From Bacteroidota bacterium (GTDB lineage Bacteria; Bacteroidota; Bacteroidia; Cytophagales; Cytophagaceae), in NCBI GenBank assembly GCA_023391415.1, contig JAEWAY010000028.1, forward strand, positions 1 through 59,440: 59,440 bases of DNA. The letters are read 5' to 3'. Each line of letters opens with the position of its first letter. The first letter of the stretch is position 1. Below, one piece after another: positions 50,058-58,213 of the stretch. The position numbers and the translations under genes were made by a program. Below the pieces are notes generated by a model. The model did not search any database. It saw only the letters and a program-made list of their open reading frames with translations, and was not told the DNA's origin.

Positions 50058-50663
50058 ATGCTCACAATCAATCAAAAACACACATTTCCTGTTGAGAACG
50101 TATTATTCACATTCGCCTTGGCATCTGAAGCCGCCGACGTATTCAAGGAGTACAACCCTTTGATATGCGGAATTGGTAAAGTAAACGCCACGTACAGTCT
50201 TTTGAAGGCGGTGCAGCGTAAAAGACCAGCGTTGATTGTGAACTTAGGCTCCGCCGGGAGCAATCATTTCCAAAAGGGAGAAGTAGTTTGCTGCACAACA
50301 TTCATACAGCGGGATATGAATGTGATGGGACTGGGGTATGAACAATACGAAACGCCCTTATCAGGATTGCCTCCTGTCATTGAATATGGTTTGTCCATGG
50401 ACGGTTTGCGAAAAGGTGTTTGTGGAACAGGCGACAACTTTGAGATGACTCATTCAGCGACAGGCTACAATGTCGTAGATATGGAAGCCTATGCCTTGGC
50501 TGTAGTAGCCATGAAAGAAAACATTCCTTTCCTTTGCCTCAAATACATCTCGGATGGCGCTGACGACAACGCCGCTGAAGACTGGGCGGTGCAAGTACAT
50601 AAGGCCGCTGTCGTATTCGGCCAGGCGTTAAAACTCAGCGACAAATACATACCCGCGTTGTAG
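50058..50663 (+). CDS. Nucleosidase (MTA/SAH nucleosidase-like, phosphorylase superfamily)
   Basis: The 201-residue protein fits the PNP_UDP_1 fold of 5'-methylthioadenosine/S-adenosylhomocysteine nucleosidases: VLFTFALASEAADVFKEY, ICGIGKVNATYSLLKAV, PALIVNLGSAGSN, YNVVDMEAYALAVVAMKENIPFLCLKYISDGAD. The glutamate in VDMEA binds the ribose and the aspartate in SDGAD is the catalytic acid, both present. It should split an adenine nucleoside in methionine salvage or quorum-signal recycling. It is shorter than E. coli Pfs (232 residues), and the middle loop is reduced. The gene is convergent with the EamA gene. Confidence 0.85.
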   Translation: MLTINQKHTFPVENVLFTFALASEAADVFKEYNPLICGIGKVNATYSLLKAVQRKRPALIVNLGSAGSNHFQKGEVVCCTTFIQRDMNVMGLGYEQYETPLSGLPPVIEYGLSMDGLRKGVCGTGDNFEMTHSATGYNVVDMEAYALAVVAMKENIPFLCLKYISDGADDNAAEDWAVQVHKAAVVFGQALKLSDKYIPAL

Positions 50664-50689
50664 CGCCCATAAAAGAAAAGGCGGGGACA

Positions 50690-51616
50690 TCACCCCTGTT
50701 TTATGGAAGTATCGATCTCTGTAGATGGCTTGTTGTTTTTGCTCAGCAGAAATACCGTGGAAACAATACACAGACTTCCAATCCAGTCTAACAAGGAAAA
50801 AGGCGTTTGAAGCCAATGTACGGCCAGCAAGGTTGCGGCGAGCGGTTCCGCCGACGCCAGCAAGCTGGCTTTTTGTCCTCCGATGATTTTAACGGCGTAC
50901 AAGTACAGCGTGAAGGCTGCCAATGTGCCGAATAAGATAATCAATACGGTATATGAATAGGTATATATATCCCAGATACCATCTACATCCCAGGGCGCTT
51001 TTACAAAGCTGAACACCAGGCCCCCGCACAACATCCCCCAGCCGATCACAACAGAAGGCTTATACCTCGACAGCAATCCTATGGGCTGAAGCGTATATAC
51101 GGCCAACGCCACGGCGGAAGCCAAACCCATAAAGAGCGCCATTTTCGATATCGCCAGACTATTAAAATCACCATGCGTAACCAGTAAAAAGGTGCCTGAT
51201 ACCGCCAGAAAGATCGCGAGCGACTCTTTGGGCCGTGGCAGTCGCCGGTGCTTCATAGCCAGATATACGGCGATTATAATAGGGCCGGCATATTGCAAAA
51301 CGGTAGCGGTAGCGGCGTTGGAATGTTTGATAGCGGCGAAATAGGTATACTGAACCGCCAGCATCCCCGTCATACTGAAAATCAGTAGCTGTATCGAATC
51401 CTTCCTGTTTTTCCATATCCCGATGACTTTTTCCTTTTCCCAAACGCTGGCAAAGAGCAAAAGAAGCAGGCCGGAAACAAGCATCCTCGTAGTAATCAGC
51501 CATTCCACATTGATATTCCTTTCCTGAAAAAGAAACTGTCCGAAAGTTCCTGAAACTCCCCAAAACGTGGCCGCTATAATCGCCAACGCGAACCCTTTAA
51601 AGACTGTGCTGTTCAT
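50690..51616 (-). CDS. EamA family (DMT) transporter
   Basis: The 308-residue protein has ten membrane helices in two EamA repeats: FALAIIAATFWGVSGTFGQFLFQERNINVEWLITTRML in the first and GWGMLCGGLVFSFVKAPWD ... KASLLASAEPLAATLLAVHWLQTPFSLLDWIGSLCIV in the second. DMT carriers export amino acids, nucleobases or other metabolites; the substrate is not predictable. Single-gene unit, convergent with the nucleosidase, with a 27-bp gap. Confidence 0.92.
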   Translation of the reverse strand: MNSTVFKGFALAIIAATFWGVSGTFGQFLFQERNINVEWLITTRMLVSGLLLLLFASVWEKEKVIGIWKNRKDSIQLLIFSMTGMLAVQYTYFAAIKHSNAATATVLQYAGPIIIAVYLAMKHRRLPRPKESLAIFLAVSGTFLLVTHGDFNSLAISKMALFMGLASAVALAVYTLQPIGLLSRYKPSVVIGWGMLCGGLVFSFVKAPWDVDGIWDIYTYSYTVLIILFGTLAAFTLYLYAVKIIGGQKASLLASAEPLAATLLAVHWLQTPFSLLDWIGSLCIVSTVFLLSKNNKPSTEIDTSIKQG

Positions 51617-51831
51617 CCAATGATCCCAATTTATTTATGCTGCGAAATCGCGTCAATTTCATTAAGTTTTTTACTTAAATTGGAGCGCTTGATCACAATT
51701 TTGTTTCATCTCATTTAAAAAGTACAAAGAAATAAAATCCTGCATACAGTAGAACCGATATTCATTCCGGTTGAGAACTGAGGGGTGACGCGCCCGGAGC
51801 GTTTGTTTGACTGACAATGGTTTGGTTTCTT

Positions 51832-51839
51832 TAATTTTG
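51832..51839 (+). promoter_or_regulatory. Promoter -7 element (TAATTTTG)
   Basis: Exact TAnnTTTG match, 18 bp before the dihydrofolate-reductase-family start. TTTG at 51806-51809 is a -33 candidate with 22 bp spacing. Confidence 0.5.
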
Positions 51840-51857
51840 AGGAAAAATATATAAGCG

Positions 51858-52403
51858 ATGAAAAGAATAATTTTAAATCTGGCGGTTTCATTAGACGGAT
51901 TTATTGAAGGCCCAAACGGAGAAACGGACTGGTGCGTTATGGACGATGACATGAACTTTGGCGCGTTTATCGAAAGTACTGACACGATATTCTATGGAAG
52001 AGTAAGTTATGACGCCTGGGGAAATTTTGAACCGGACGAGGATACAAGTTCGGCGGAAAAGGCGCTATGGGAAGGAATACATTCCAAAAACAAGGTTGTT
52101 TTTTCAAGCCAAAGCCGAACGAGCGAAAAAGCTACTTTCATTTCATCTGACATTGCCGAAAAAGTAACGGAAATAAAGAAGCGGGGAGGCAAGGATATCT
52201 GGCTTTACGGTGGGGCGAACCTTATTAAGACTTTCATCCACTTAGGACTTATCGACATATATAAAATCTCTGTTCACCCGGTAGCGTTAGGCAGTGGAAA
52301 GCCTTTGTTTGAAGACTTGAAAGAACGAGTCCGGCTGAAATTAACAGATACACGAGTATTCAGGTCGGGGGTTGTGGAGTTGACTTACGAACCCGAAAAA
52401 TAA
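51858..52403 (+). CDS. Dihydrofolate reductase family protein (RibD C-terminal)
   Basis: The 181-residue protein has the DHFR/RibD-C fold: RIILNLAVSLDGFIEGPNGETDW at the start, DTIFYGRVSYDAWGNF, KVVFSSQSRTSEKATFIS, KKRGGKDIWLYGGANLIKTFIHLGLIDIYKISVHPVALGSG. These are NADPH-binding and core motifs of the YyaP/YkkA subgroup. It likely reduces a small pterin- or pyrimidine-like compound, but the substrate is unknown. Two coding remnants follow downstream. Confidence 0.92.
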   Translation: MKRIILNLAVSLDGFIEGPNGETDWCVMDDDMNFGAFIESTDTIFYGRVSYDAWGNFEPDEDTSSAEKALWEGIHSKNKVVFSSQSRTSEKATFISSDIAEKVTEIKKRGGKDIWLYGGANLIKTFIHLGLIDIYKISVHPVALGSGKPLFEDLKERVRLKLTDTRVFRSGVVELTYEPEK

Positions 52404-52449
52404 TGATCGTTACGATAAGCCGGTACTTAATCTTAGGAGGAAGAGTCAC

Positions 52450-52564
52450 CGCTTTGGAAGTAGGCCAGAGAGCTCAAGCAAAAATGGGTACAGATCTATA
52501 CGGTCGAAAATAACCTGATCGTCCGGATGGAGGAGTTTGCCACGTCTGAAGTTGTAGGCCAATA
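52450..52564 (+). pseudogene. Remnant of a SnoaL-like domain gene
   Basis: Reading from 52486 gives WVQIYTVENNLIVRMEEF followed by ATSEVVGQ and a stop at 52562-52564, the final strand pattern of SnoaL/NTF2-like proteins. The part just upstream (TALEVGQRAQAK) is in another frame, so a frameshift and loss of the 5' part are suggested. The identification rests on a short match. Confidence 0.4.
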
Positions 52565-52571
52565 AAACAGC

Positions 52572-52682
52572 GATGGCGACCTTTGCTGGTTAATGGAATT
52601 TGTCGGCGCTCCTTTTGAAAATCCAAAACAAAAAGAGGAGATAGTTGTCCTCATGCTAAAGCGTGATCGTTATTTTAGATAA
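52572..52682 (+). pseudogene. Short coding remnant before DinB
   Basis: An open stretch reads DLCWLMEFVGAPF, then ENPKQKEEIVVLMLKRD and a stop at 52680-52682, without a start codon. Composition looks protein-like, but I recognise no family. It overlaps an upstream GTG frame of the following DinB gene. Confidence 0.3.
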
Positions 52683-52695
52683 ACAAAAAAATAAT

Positions 52696-53193
52696 ATGCT
52701 GAAACAAAGTTTGATAAGTGAATTCCTTCATGAAGCGGAAAACACACGAAAGTTATTGAAGGCGATCCCCGATTCGGTATTGAATTGGAAGCCATCGGAA
52801 AAGAACTGGACCACAGCCCAACTGGCCTCTCACATAGCCGGAATATATGCCTGGTATGAGCCGGTGATCAATCTGGACAAATTCAATCTGGATGAATTTG
52901 AATATGACAGAGGCGATCTTTCCAGAGCGGCCGGTATCGTGGCCAAGTTCGAGGAAAATCGGGCCAACGCTCTAAGTGCTTTAGAAGCTTTTGACGAGTC
53001 GAAGGCCATGAACAACTGGAGTATGACAAAAAGCGGACAGGAAGTGATTCCGCCTACCCCAAAAATCGGTATCATACGCCATATTCTTTATAACCACCTG
53101 TATCACCATCGTGGAGAACTGATAATCTACCTACGCTCCAATGGTCACGGCGTACCAGGTCTTTATGGTCCTACAGCCGACGATATCAGATAG
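52696..53193 (+). CDS. DinB family protein
   Basis: The 165-residue protein is a four-helix DinB protein: MLKQSLISEFLHEAENTRKLLKAIPDSVLNWKPSEKNWTTAQLASHIAGIYAWY with the first metal histidine, and RHILYNHLYHHRGELIIYLRSNGHGVPGLYGPTADD with the other two. An upstream GTG is in frame, but the ATG at 52696 gives the usual N-terminus. It ends with the conserved GLYGPTADD tail. The VOC gene starts 2 bp after the stop, so the two are coupled. Confidence 0.93.
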   Translation: MLKQSLISEFLHEAENTRKLLKAIPDSVLNWKPSEKNWTTAQLASHIAGIYAWYEPVINLDKFNLDEFEYDRGDLSRAAGIVAKFEENRANALSALEAFDESKAMNNWSMTKSGQEVIPPTPKIGIIRHILYNHLYHHRGELIIYLRSNGHGVPGLYGPTADDIR

Positions 53194-53195
53194 AT

Positions 53196-53609
53196 ATGAA
53201 CAAGCTATTTGAAACCTATAAGCCTGAAGGATTTCACTCTGTCAATCCGTATTTATTTGTTGATGATCCGCTGGCGTTGATCGATTTCTTAAAAAATGTG
53301 TTTTACGCCAGCGAAGTAAGCCGCTCCCTGACGCCCAACGGAGATATGGCGAATGTCATATTGCGAATCGGTGATTCCTGTTTTATGATAAGCCAGGCGA
53401 GAGCGGAATTTACCGGTATGAAAACCTCCCTTTATCTATATGTGGATGATGTGGACTCAATACACGAGAGAGCGGTATCATTTGGCGCGAAGGTTTCTTT
53501 TGAGCCGGCGGATATGCCCTATGGAGACAGACAGTCGGGAATTGTCGACCCTTGCGGAAATTACTGGTGGATCTCAAAACGACAGGAAGAAAAAGGATAT
53601 CATGAATAA
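53196..53609 (+). CDS. VOC family protein (PhnB-like)
   Basis: The 137-residue protein has the PhnB-type VOC pattern: EGFHSVNPYLFVDDPLALIDFLKNVFYASEVSR, then NVILRIGDSCFMISQA and the closing YGDRQSGIVDPCGNYWWISKRQEE. It starts 2 bp after the DinB stop and is likely co-translated. A metal-dependent lyase or a binding role is possible; the substrate is unknown. Downstream an AATAGCG/CGCTATT hairpin with a run of seven G in the loop lies at about 53619-53657. Confidence 0.92.
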   Translation: MNKLFETYKPEGFHSVNPYLFVDDPLALIDFLKNVFYASEVSRSLTPNGDMANVILRIGDSCFMISQARAEFTGMKTSLYLYVDDVDSIHERAVSFGAKVSFEPADMPYGDRQSGIVDPCGNYWWISKRQEEKGYHE

Positions 53610-53771
53610 CAGAAAGGAAATAGCGGCGAGGAAGGGGGGGAACCCCATAGCGCTATTCAGGGATTAAGATAGATAACCTTTTAGAATATATTTGTTCGCT
53701 GACAGGTTGCTAAACAAGCCGTCGAAATAGCGACTTTAGGACAAAGCCGCGTACGTTGTCACCTGGTTTAT

Positions 53772-54506
53772 TTATATGTTAGGAGTGAATTGGGATAGCT
53801 CATAAATCCCCAATCGCTTTTCAATGCTGGCAACTTTATCCACAATGGTCGCGAATCCGTCTTCACCGAATTTTTCATGTTCGCTCTTTTCAAATTCTTC
53901 ACCCAGAGAGTCGTATTCATGTCGCGAAACAATTTTTCTGAAAGCTGGAAATAAAACAGTATCTTCTCTGGCTTCATGGGGGCTATACATTGTGTTAAAC
54001 ATGGATAGTAACTCTATCAACCGTTGATCCTCTCTATCTGTCCGGTTACTAACTTTGCTTATTTGTATGATTTCACTGGTTACTTTTCTCCCCGCTTTAT
54101 GCTGTTCCAGAAGTACCTGAACGAGGTCGGTCAACTTGTTCGCTTTCTGAAAACGGGGGAAAATATAATCCTCTTCTTGTTTTTCGTGATAGTCTTCAAT
54201 GAAAGTTTTGATGATGCCAGCGGAGTTGGTTATTGTTTCAATGGGAAAGGACTCTTTATTCATCAGATGAATACGGCAGGTATCGTAAATAAGTAGTATA
54301 CGTTTCAATATGCCATGTTCTTGCATCAAATCTTCAGGAGGAGAGACTTTTTTTTCTTCTTTTTCTCTCTCTTTTTCACAACCTGTAAGTAAACTCAATC
54401 CTCCAATTCCTGTCGCGGTTACAAGAAATATGCCCTTGCTTATGAAACTCCTTCTGTCAGAAGTTATGCCTTCTTCTGTATTCAATATGCCCGTTTCTTT
54501 TTTCAT
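53772..54506 (-). CDS. Exported hemerythrin domain protein
   Basis: The 244-residue protein has a twin-arginine-like start (R18 R19 in TSDRRSFISKG), a hydrophobic stretch and a lipobox (SLLTGC, C43), so a membrane-anchored exported form is likely. The rest is a hemerythrin four-helix bundle (about 58-210) with iron ligands in LMQEHGILKRIL, DYHEKQEEDYIFP, LEQHKAGRKV and YSPHEAREDTVLFP. It could bind oxygen, NO or iron, or protect against oxidants outside the cytoplasm. Single-gene unit. Confidence 0.9.
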   Translation of the reverse strand: MKKETGILNTEEGITSDRRSFISKGIFLVTATGIGGLSLLTGCEKEREKEEKKVSPPEDLMQEHGILKRILLIYDTCRIHLMNKESFPIETITNSAGIIKTFIEDYHEKQEEDYIFPRFQKANKLTDLVQVLLEQHKAGRKVTSEIIQISKVSNRTDREDQRLIELLSMFNTMYSPHEAREDTVLFPAFRKIVSRHEYDSLGEEFEKSEHEKFGEDGFATIVDKVASIEKRLGIYELSQFTPNI

Positions 54507-54589
54507 AGCGCTGCTAATAGAATTTTAGTTTTTTAGAATGGAATTAAAACCTTTTAGCAAGGCCTTTGTTCTGGTTTATTATCCAAAGC

Positions 54590-54992
54590 ATGAAAAAAAG
54601 CGAATTTATCGAGTCGTTGATTATTAGAATTTTATCGCGACAGATATGTGAACAATCGGTTTTGGACATTTGTCGGGAACGCGATTAGTCAAGGGACGTT
54701 TTATGGCTGGAAGAGTAAAGATGAAAGATATGGCACGAGAATGGGACGCGGTACAAGAAAATAGTCGTGGAGCTCATCCCTCAGAACATTGCCTTAAAGA
54801 ATGTGAGTAAGAAGCGTCTTCCAGCTCGCGTCAAGGACCCGTTACTATGCCCGATTGGTCTTAATGTAAGCTGGAGCCTGGATTTTATCCATGATATAAT
54901 TATCTGGCGGTAAAACAATACGAACGCTGAATGTGATTGATGATTTCAAGGATAAACTAAGCGAATTATTAGTGGTTTTAAGTGTCAAACTT
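54590..54992 (+). mobile_element. Degraded IS3-family element, 5' part
   Basis: From the ATG at 54590 the frame reads MKKSEFIESLIIRILSRQ ... SVLDICRER, then continues in another frame as ISQGTFYGWKSK, the typical OrfA pattern with a frameshift. Further on come KKIVVELIPQNIALKN (end of OrfA) and, fused to it, KKRLPARVKDPL ... WSLDFIHD and RTLNVIDDF (middle of OrfB, DDE region). Part of OrfA/OrfB is deleted. A collinear C-terminal OrfB fragment lies at 57197. No function remains. The whole gap 54507-55261 has no intact gene. Confidence 0.8.
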
Positions 54993-55005
54993 TAATAATT
55001 TAGCT

Positions 55006-55013
55006 TATATTTG
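55006..55013 (+). promoter_or_regulatory. Promoter -7 element (TATATTTG)
   Basis: Exact TAnnTTTG match directly after the IS remnant, 248 bp before the MutS2-like start. It could drive that gene with a long leader, but the distance makes this uncertain. Confidence 0.3.
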
Positions 55014-55261
55014 CTAACAATCAGAACTACATATAACTATGTTTTTTCTTTCCGCGTAAATACCATATCGCCATTTAGCTTTTCGATATTTTGAAGAGCC
55101 CCGATTCCGTGTAGATAACTCGTTAAACTTCAGGTTTGATTATCTAATTATATACGGTGTCAGGACGCGGTATGGAATATCTCAATCTGATTTTTTATTA
55201 ATCAAATGTTGGTTTTCAGAGCGTGCCAGTTCTGGCTACTGACTATTTAAACAATTTTGAG

Positions 55262-57154
55262 ATGAATATTTATCCGGAAAATTTTGAACATAAAATCAAT
55301 TTTGATTTAATACGTGAATATATTAAAGAAAAGTGCCTGAGTTCTTTGGGGGTTGAGAAAGTAAACTCCATGCGTTTTTCAACCGATTTTGAAACCATCA
55401 ACAACTGGTTAGAACAGACCAAGGAATATTCACGAATAATAAGAGACAAAGAAAGCTTCCCAAGCAAAAATTTTATAGACATCCGCGGTTCTCTTTTACA
55501 GGTTGAAATAGACAATTCATTTTGGTTGTCAGAAAAGGAGATTCCACTATTAGCGGATTCATTGGAGACTATTGTTCGAATTGTAGACTTCCTAAATGAT
55601 GAAAGCAGAGTTCAATCGGGTGTTCCTAAATACCCTGAACTTAAAAAACTGGCGGATGAAATAAAGACATTTCCGTCAATCATTGAAAAGGCAAACTCAA
55701 TTTTGGATAAATCGGGACAAATAAAAGATCATGCGTCCAAGCTATTAAACACCATAAGAAAAAATAAGATAGACGCGGAAAAGGATATGGCCAAAGCCAT
55801 GGCCGCCGCGCTCCATACAGCGCGGATGCAAGGTATAATAGGTAGAGATGTGCAGGCGGATATGCGGGGTGGTCACTATCTTATTCCCGTAGCAGCTTCT
55901 AACAAGAGAAAAATTAAAGGTGTAGCGCGTGACAGTTCTGGTAGTGGGAAGACATTTTTTATAGAACCCGAGGCGGTAGTCGAAGCGTCTAATCGGTTAC
56001 GGGAATTACAAAATGATGAACGAAAAGAGATTGCTCGGATATTGTCAGAGTTTACGAACCTTATCAGACCGGGAGTTAATGACATCCTAAAATCGTATGA
56101 TTTCTTGGGAACAATTGATTTTATTCAGGCAAAAGCGTCATTTTCTATACGAATTAAAGCTGTAAAGCCCGTCTTTGACAACAGACAGAACATTGAATGG
56201 AACAACGCGGTGCATCCATTATTGGACATCGCGCTTCGTCAACAGAAAAAACATGCGCGACCATTAGATATTTACCTGACTGAAAAGAATAGGATTTTAA
56301 TACTATCAGGGGTTAATGCCGGAGGAAAATCCCTTTGCCTGAAAACGGTAGCTTTACTACAGTATATGCTACAATGCGGATTGTTAATCCCGGTAGGAGA
56401 CGGCTCAAACGCTGGTGTTTTCCATCGTATATTTATGGATATAGGCGACGGACAAAGCATGGAAAACAGCTTGAGTACTTATACTTCGCATTTAACGAAT
56501 ATGAAGTTTTTCCTTGAACACAATGACGACAGAACACTTCTTTTAATTGATGAATTTGGAGGAGGAACCGAACCGCGAATTGGAGGCGCGATCGCTGAAA
56601 CTCTTTTGGAACGTTTCAATAACAAAAAGAGCTTTGGATTGATTACCACGCATTTTCAAAACTTAAAACATTTTGCATACAATACAGAAGGCGTCATAAA
56701 TGGAGCCATGCTTTATGACTCGGAAAACAATCGTCCGATGTATAAACTTTCGATTGGAAATCCCGGGAGTTCTTTCGCTATTGAAGTAGCGCGAAGGATA
56801 GGTTTAGACGAAAGTATTATTTCTGACGCTTCGGGTAAAATCGGCGAAGAGTTTATTAATATGGATAACTTCCTGCAATCAATTGCAAAAGATAAACTGT
56901 ATTGGGAAAATAAACGAAAAGAAATAAATAGTGGTATAGTTAAATCAGAATCTACTACGAGCGTATCCCCGCGCTCTACAACTGCCATAACGCCTAACGA
57001 AGCAAAAGGCGTGAAAGTTGGGGATCGAGTTCATCTAACAGGACAATCAGTAACTGGAATCATATCCGAGATAAAAGGTAACGACGCTATCGTTTTCTTC
57101 GGCGCGATTAAAAGCAAAGTAAAATTGAACCGTTTGGTTTTTGAAGGCAAATGA
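55262..57154 (+). CDS. MutS2-like DNA mismatch repair ATPase, shortened
   Basis: The 630-residue protein has the MutS2 core: NIYPENFEHKINFDLIREYIKEKCLSSLGVEKV at the start, the lever/clamp region, and the ATPase with Walker A GVNAGGKSLCLK (about 349-360), the signature STYTSHL, Walker B LLLIDEFGGGTEP and TTHFQNLK. After the ATPase the long coiled coil of normal MutS2 (over 100 residues) is reduced to ~30 residues (SESTTSVSPRSTTAITPNEAKG), then a KOW-like domain (VKVGDRVHLTGQSVTGIISEIKGNDAIVFF) closes the protein. The C-terminal SMR nuclease domain is missing. The ATG at 55262 was chosen over 55223 because it gives the family N-terminus. It lies between two collinear IS3 remnants. Confidence 0.88.
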   Translation: MNIYPENFEHKINFDLIREYIKEKCLSSLGVEKVNSMRFSTDFETINNWLEQTKEYSRIIRDKESFPSKNFIDIRGSLLQVEIDNSFWLSEKEIPLLADSLETIVRIVDFLNDESRVQSGVPKYPELKKLADEIKTFPSIIEKANSILDKSGQIKDHASKLLNTIRKNKIDAEKDMAKAMAAALHTARMQGIIGRDVQADMRGGHYLIPVAASNKRKIKGVARDSSGSGKTFFIEPEAVVEASNRLRELQNDERKEIARILSEFTNLIRPGVNDILKSYDFLGTIDFIQAKASFSIRIKAVKPVFDNRQNIEWNNAVHPLLDIALRQQKKHARPLDIYLTEKNRILILSGVNAGGKSLCLKTVALLQYMLQCGLLIPVGDGSNAGVFHRIFMDIGDGQSMENSLSTYTSHLTNMKFFLEHNDDRTLLLIDEFGGGTEPRIGGAIAETLLERFNNKKSFGLITTHFQNLKHFAYNTEGVINGAMLYDSENNRPMYKLSIGNPGSSFAIEVARRIGLDESIISDASGKIGEEFINMDNFLQSIAKDKLYWENKRKEINSGIVKSESTTSVSPRSTTAITPNEAKGVKVGDRVHLTGQSVTGIISEIKGNDAIVFFGAIKSKVKLNRLVFEGK

Positions 57155-57162
57155 TAAAATGC

Positions 57163-57200
57163 AAGTAACTGTATCGTAGTTTTGATACAGTTACTTTTTA
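57163..57200 (+). terminator. Terminator of the MutS2-like gene
   Basis: AAGTAACTGTATC (57163-57175) is the exact reverse complement of GATACAGTTACTT (57184-57196), followed by TTTTTA. It lies 9 bp after the stop. The T-run abuts an IS3 remnant. Confidence 0.88.
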
Positions 57201-57273
57201 TCCAGCCGGGCAAGCCAACTCAGAGTGTTAGTATTGAGTGGTTTAAGAGGATATTCAGGGAGGACCTCATAAA
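57197..57273 (+). mobile_element. IS3-family OrfB C-terminal fragment
   Basis: The stretch reads FIQPGKPTQSVSIEWFKRIF followed by REDLI, matching the OrfB C-terminal consensus FIQPGKPTQNxxIERFNRTFRED (the intact form is seen at 59363-59440 on the minus strand). It has the same orientation as the 5' remnant at 54590 and continues it in order, with the MutS2-like gene between. Confidence 0.75.
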
Positions 57274-57378
57274 TATAAAGCATATGGCGCTATGAGATGG
57301 AAGCTGAAAATAATTCTTCCGGATTATGCTTGCTTGTCCTGTCATTTTCGTTGTCGCGTTGCGCGACAGTTACCGACA

Positions 57379-58155
57379 TTACCTGCTGGCTATTTCTATT
57401 ATTTCTCCATCTTCAGGGATAAAGACTTTATCTATTAATTTGTTACGCGTTAATATGATTTCTAGTTCCTTCCGGGTCAAAGGGCAGTGATTTAAGGATT
57501 CCATATGGTTCGCGATAACTTTTCCTGATGAGTTTTTTACAAACTTTATAATATCATCGATATTCATAATAAGTTGTCTGAAAAAATCAAATTGAGCAGC
57601 GCCACAAGCCAAAACATTAATGTCTGGCTTGTAATTATGGAGTACTTTGTCAACAGAATCTGTGTATATGGTATCTGAACTTAGGTAGATGGATTTTTGA
57701 TTAGGAAGCTTGATAAAAAAGCCGATTACATTGCCCATCAGTTTAGAAACAAATCCATATCCGTGTTTAGCTGGTATTCCTTCAATTGTACCTCCTAAAA
57801 AAGCTTGTTTCTCCCAATATTTTAATGTTTGAACAATATTTAAACCTCTTTTCTTAAATACTTTTTCATCTTTTATACTACAAGTAACAGGAATGTTTTT
57901 TCGGGTCAGGAATTGTATCGCTTTACGATCTATGTGGTCAGGATGCTGATGTGTTATTAAACAATACGTGACTTTTTCAAGTATCACATTGATGTTTTTA
58001 GGAAGTGGAACGGTAGGGTTTTTTCTGGCTTTATGTCTAAAAAGTGTAAAACTTGGCATAATTCCTTGGTTTCCTAGCATTGGGTCAATTAAAATAACCT
58101 CTTTTTCTGTTTCAAGAATCATTGTGGCATTCCTGATTTGATGGATTTTTAACAT
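57379..58155 (-). CDS. MBL fold metallo-hydrolase (UlaG-like)
   Basis: The 258-residue protein has the metallo-beta-lactamase motif THQHPDHID (H69, H71, D73, H74), a further histidine in PAKHGYG, an aspartate in YLSSDTIYTD and a terminal histidine in VIANHMESLNH. It opens with ATMILETEKEVILIDPML, a UlaG/YcbL-like N-terminus. It probably cleaves a phosphate- or lactone-like small molecule. The DNA is AT-richer than the rest of the window. The Crp-type regulator lies 58 bp upstream on the same strand and may control it. Confidence 0.92.
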   Translation of the reverse strand: MLKIHQIRNATMILETEKEVILIDPMLGNQGIMPSFTLFRHKARKNPTVPLPKNINVILEKVTYCLITHQHPDHIDRKAIQFLTRKNIPVTCSIKDEKVFKKRGLNIVQTLKYWEKQAFLGGTIEGIPAKHGYGFVSKLMGNVIGFFIKLPNQKSIYLSSDTIYTDSVDKVLHNYKPDINVLACGAAQFDFFRQLIMNIDDIIKFVKNSSGKVIANHMESLNHCPLTRKELEIILTRNKLIDKVFIPEDGEIIEIASR

Positions 58156-58213
58156 AGTATATATGTATTTATGCGAATTTCTATTTCATACACTTCATTT
58201 CCATTGATTCAAA

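Noticed and set aside
53619..53657. AATAGCG/CGCTATT hairpin with a G-run after the VOC gene
   Set aside because: Loop is long (about 25 bases) and no T-tract follows; not called as a terminator.
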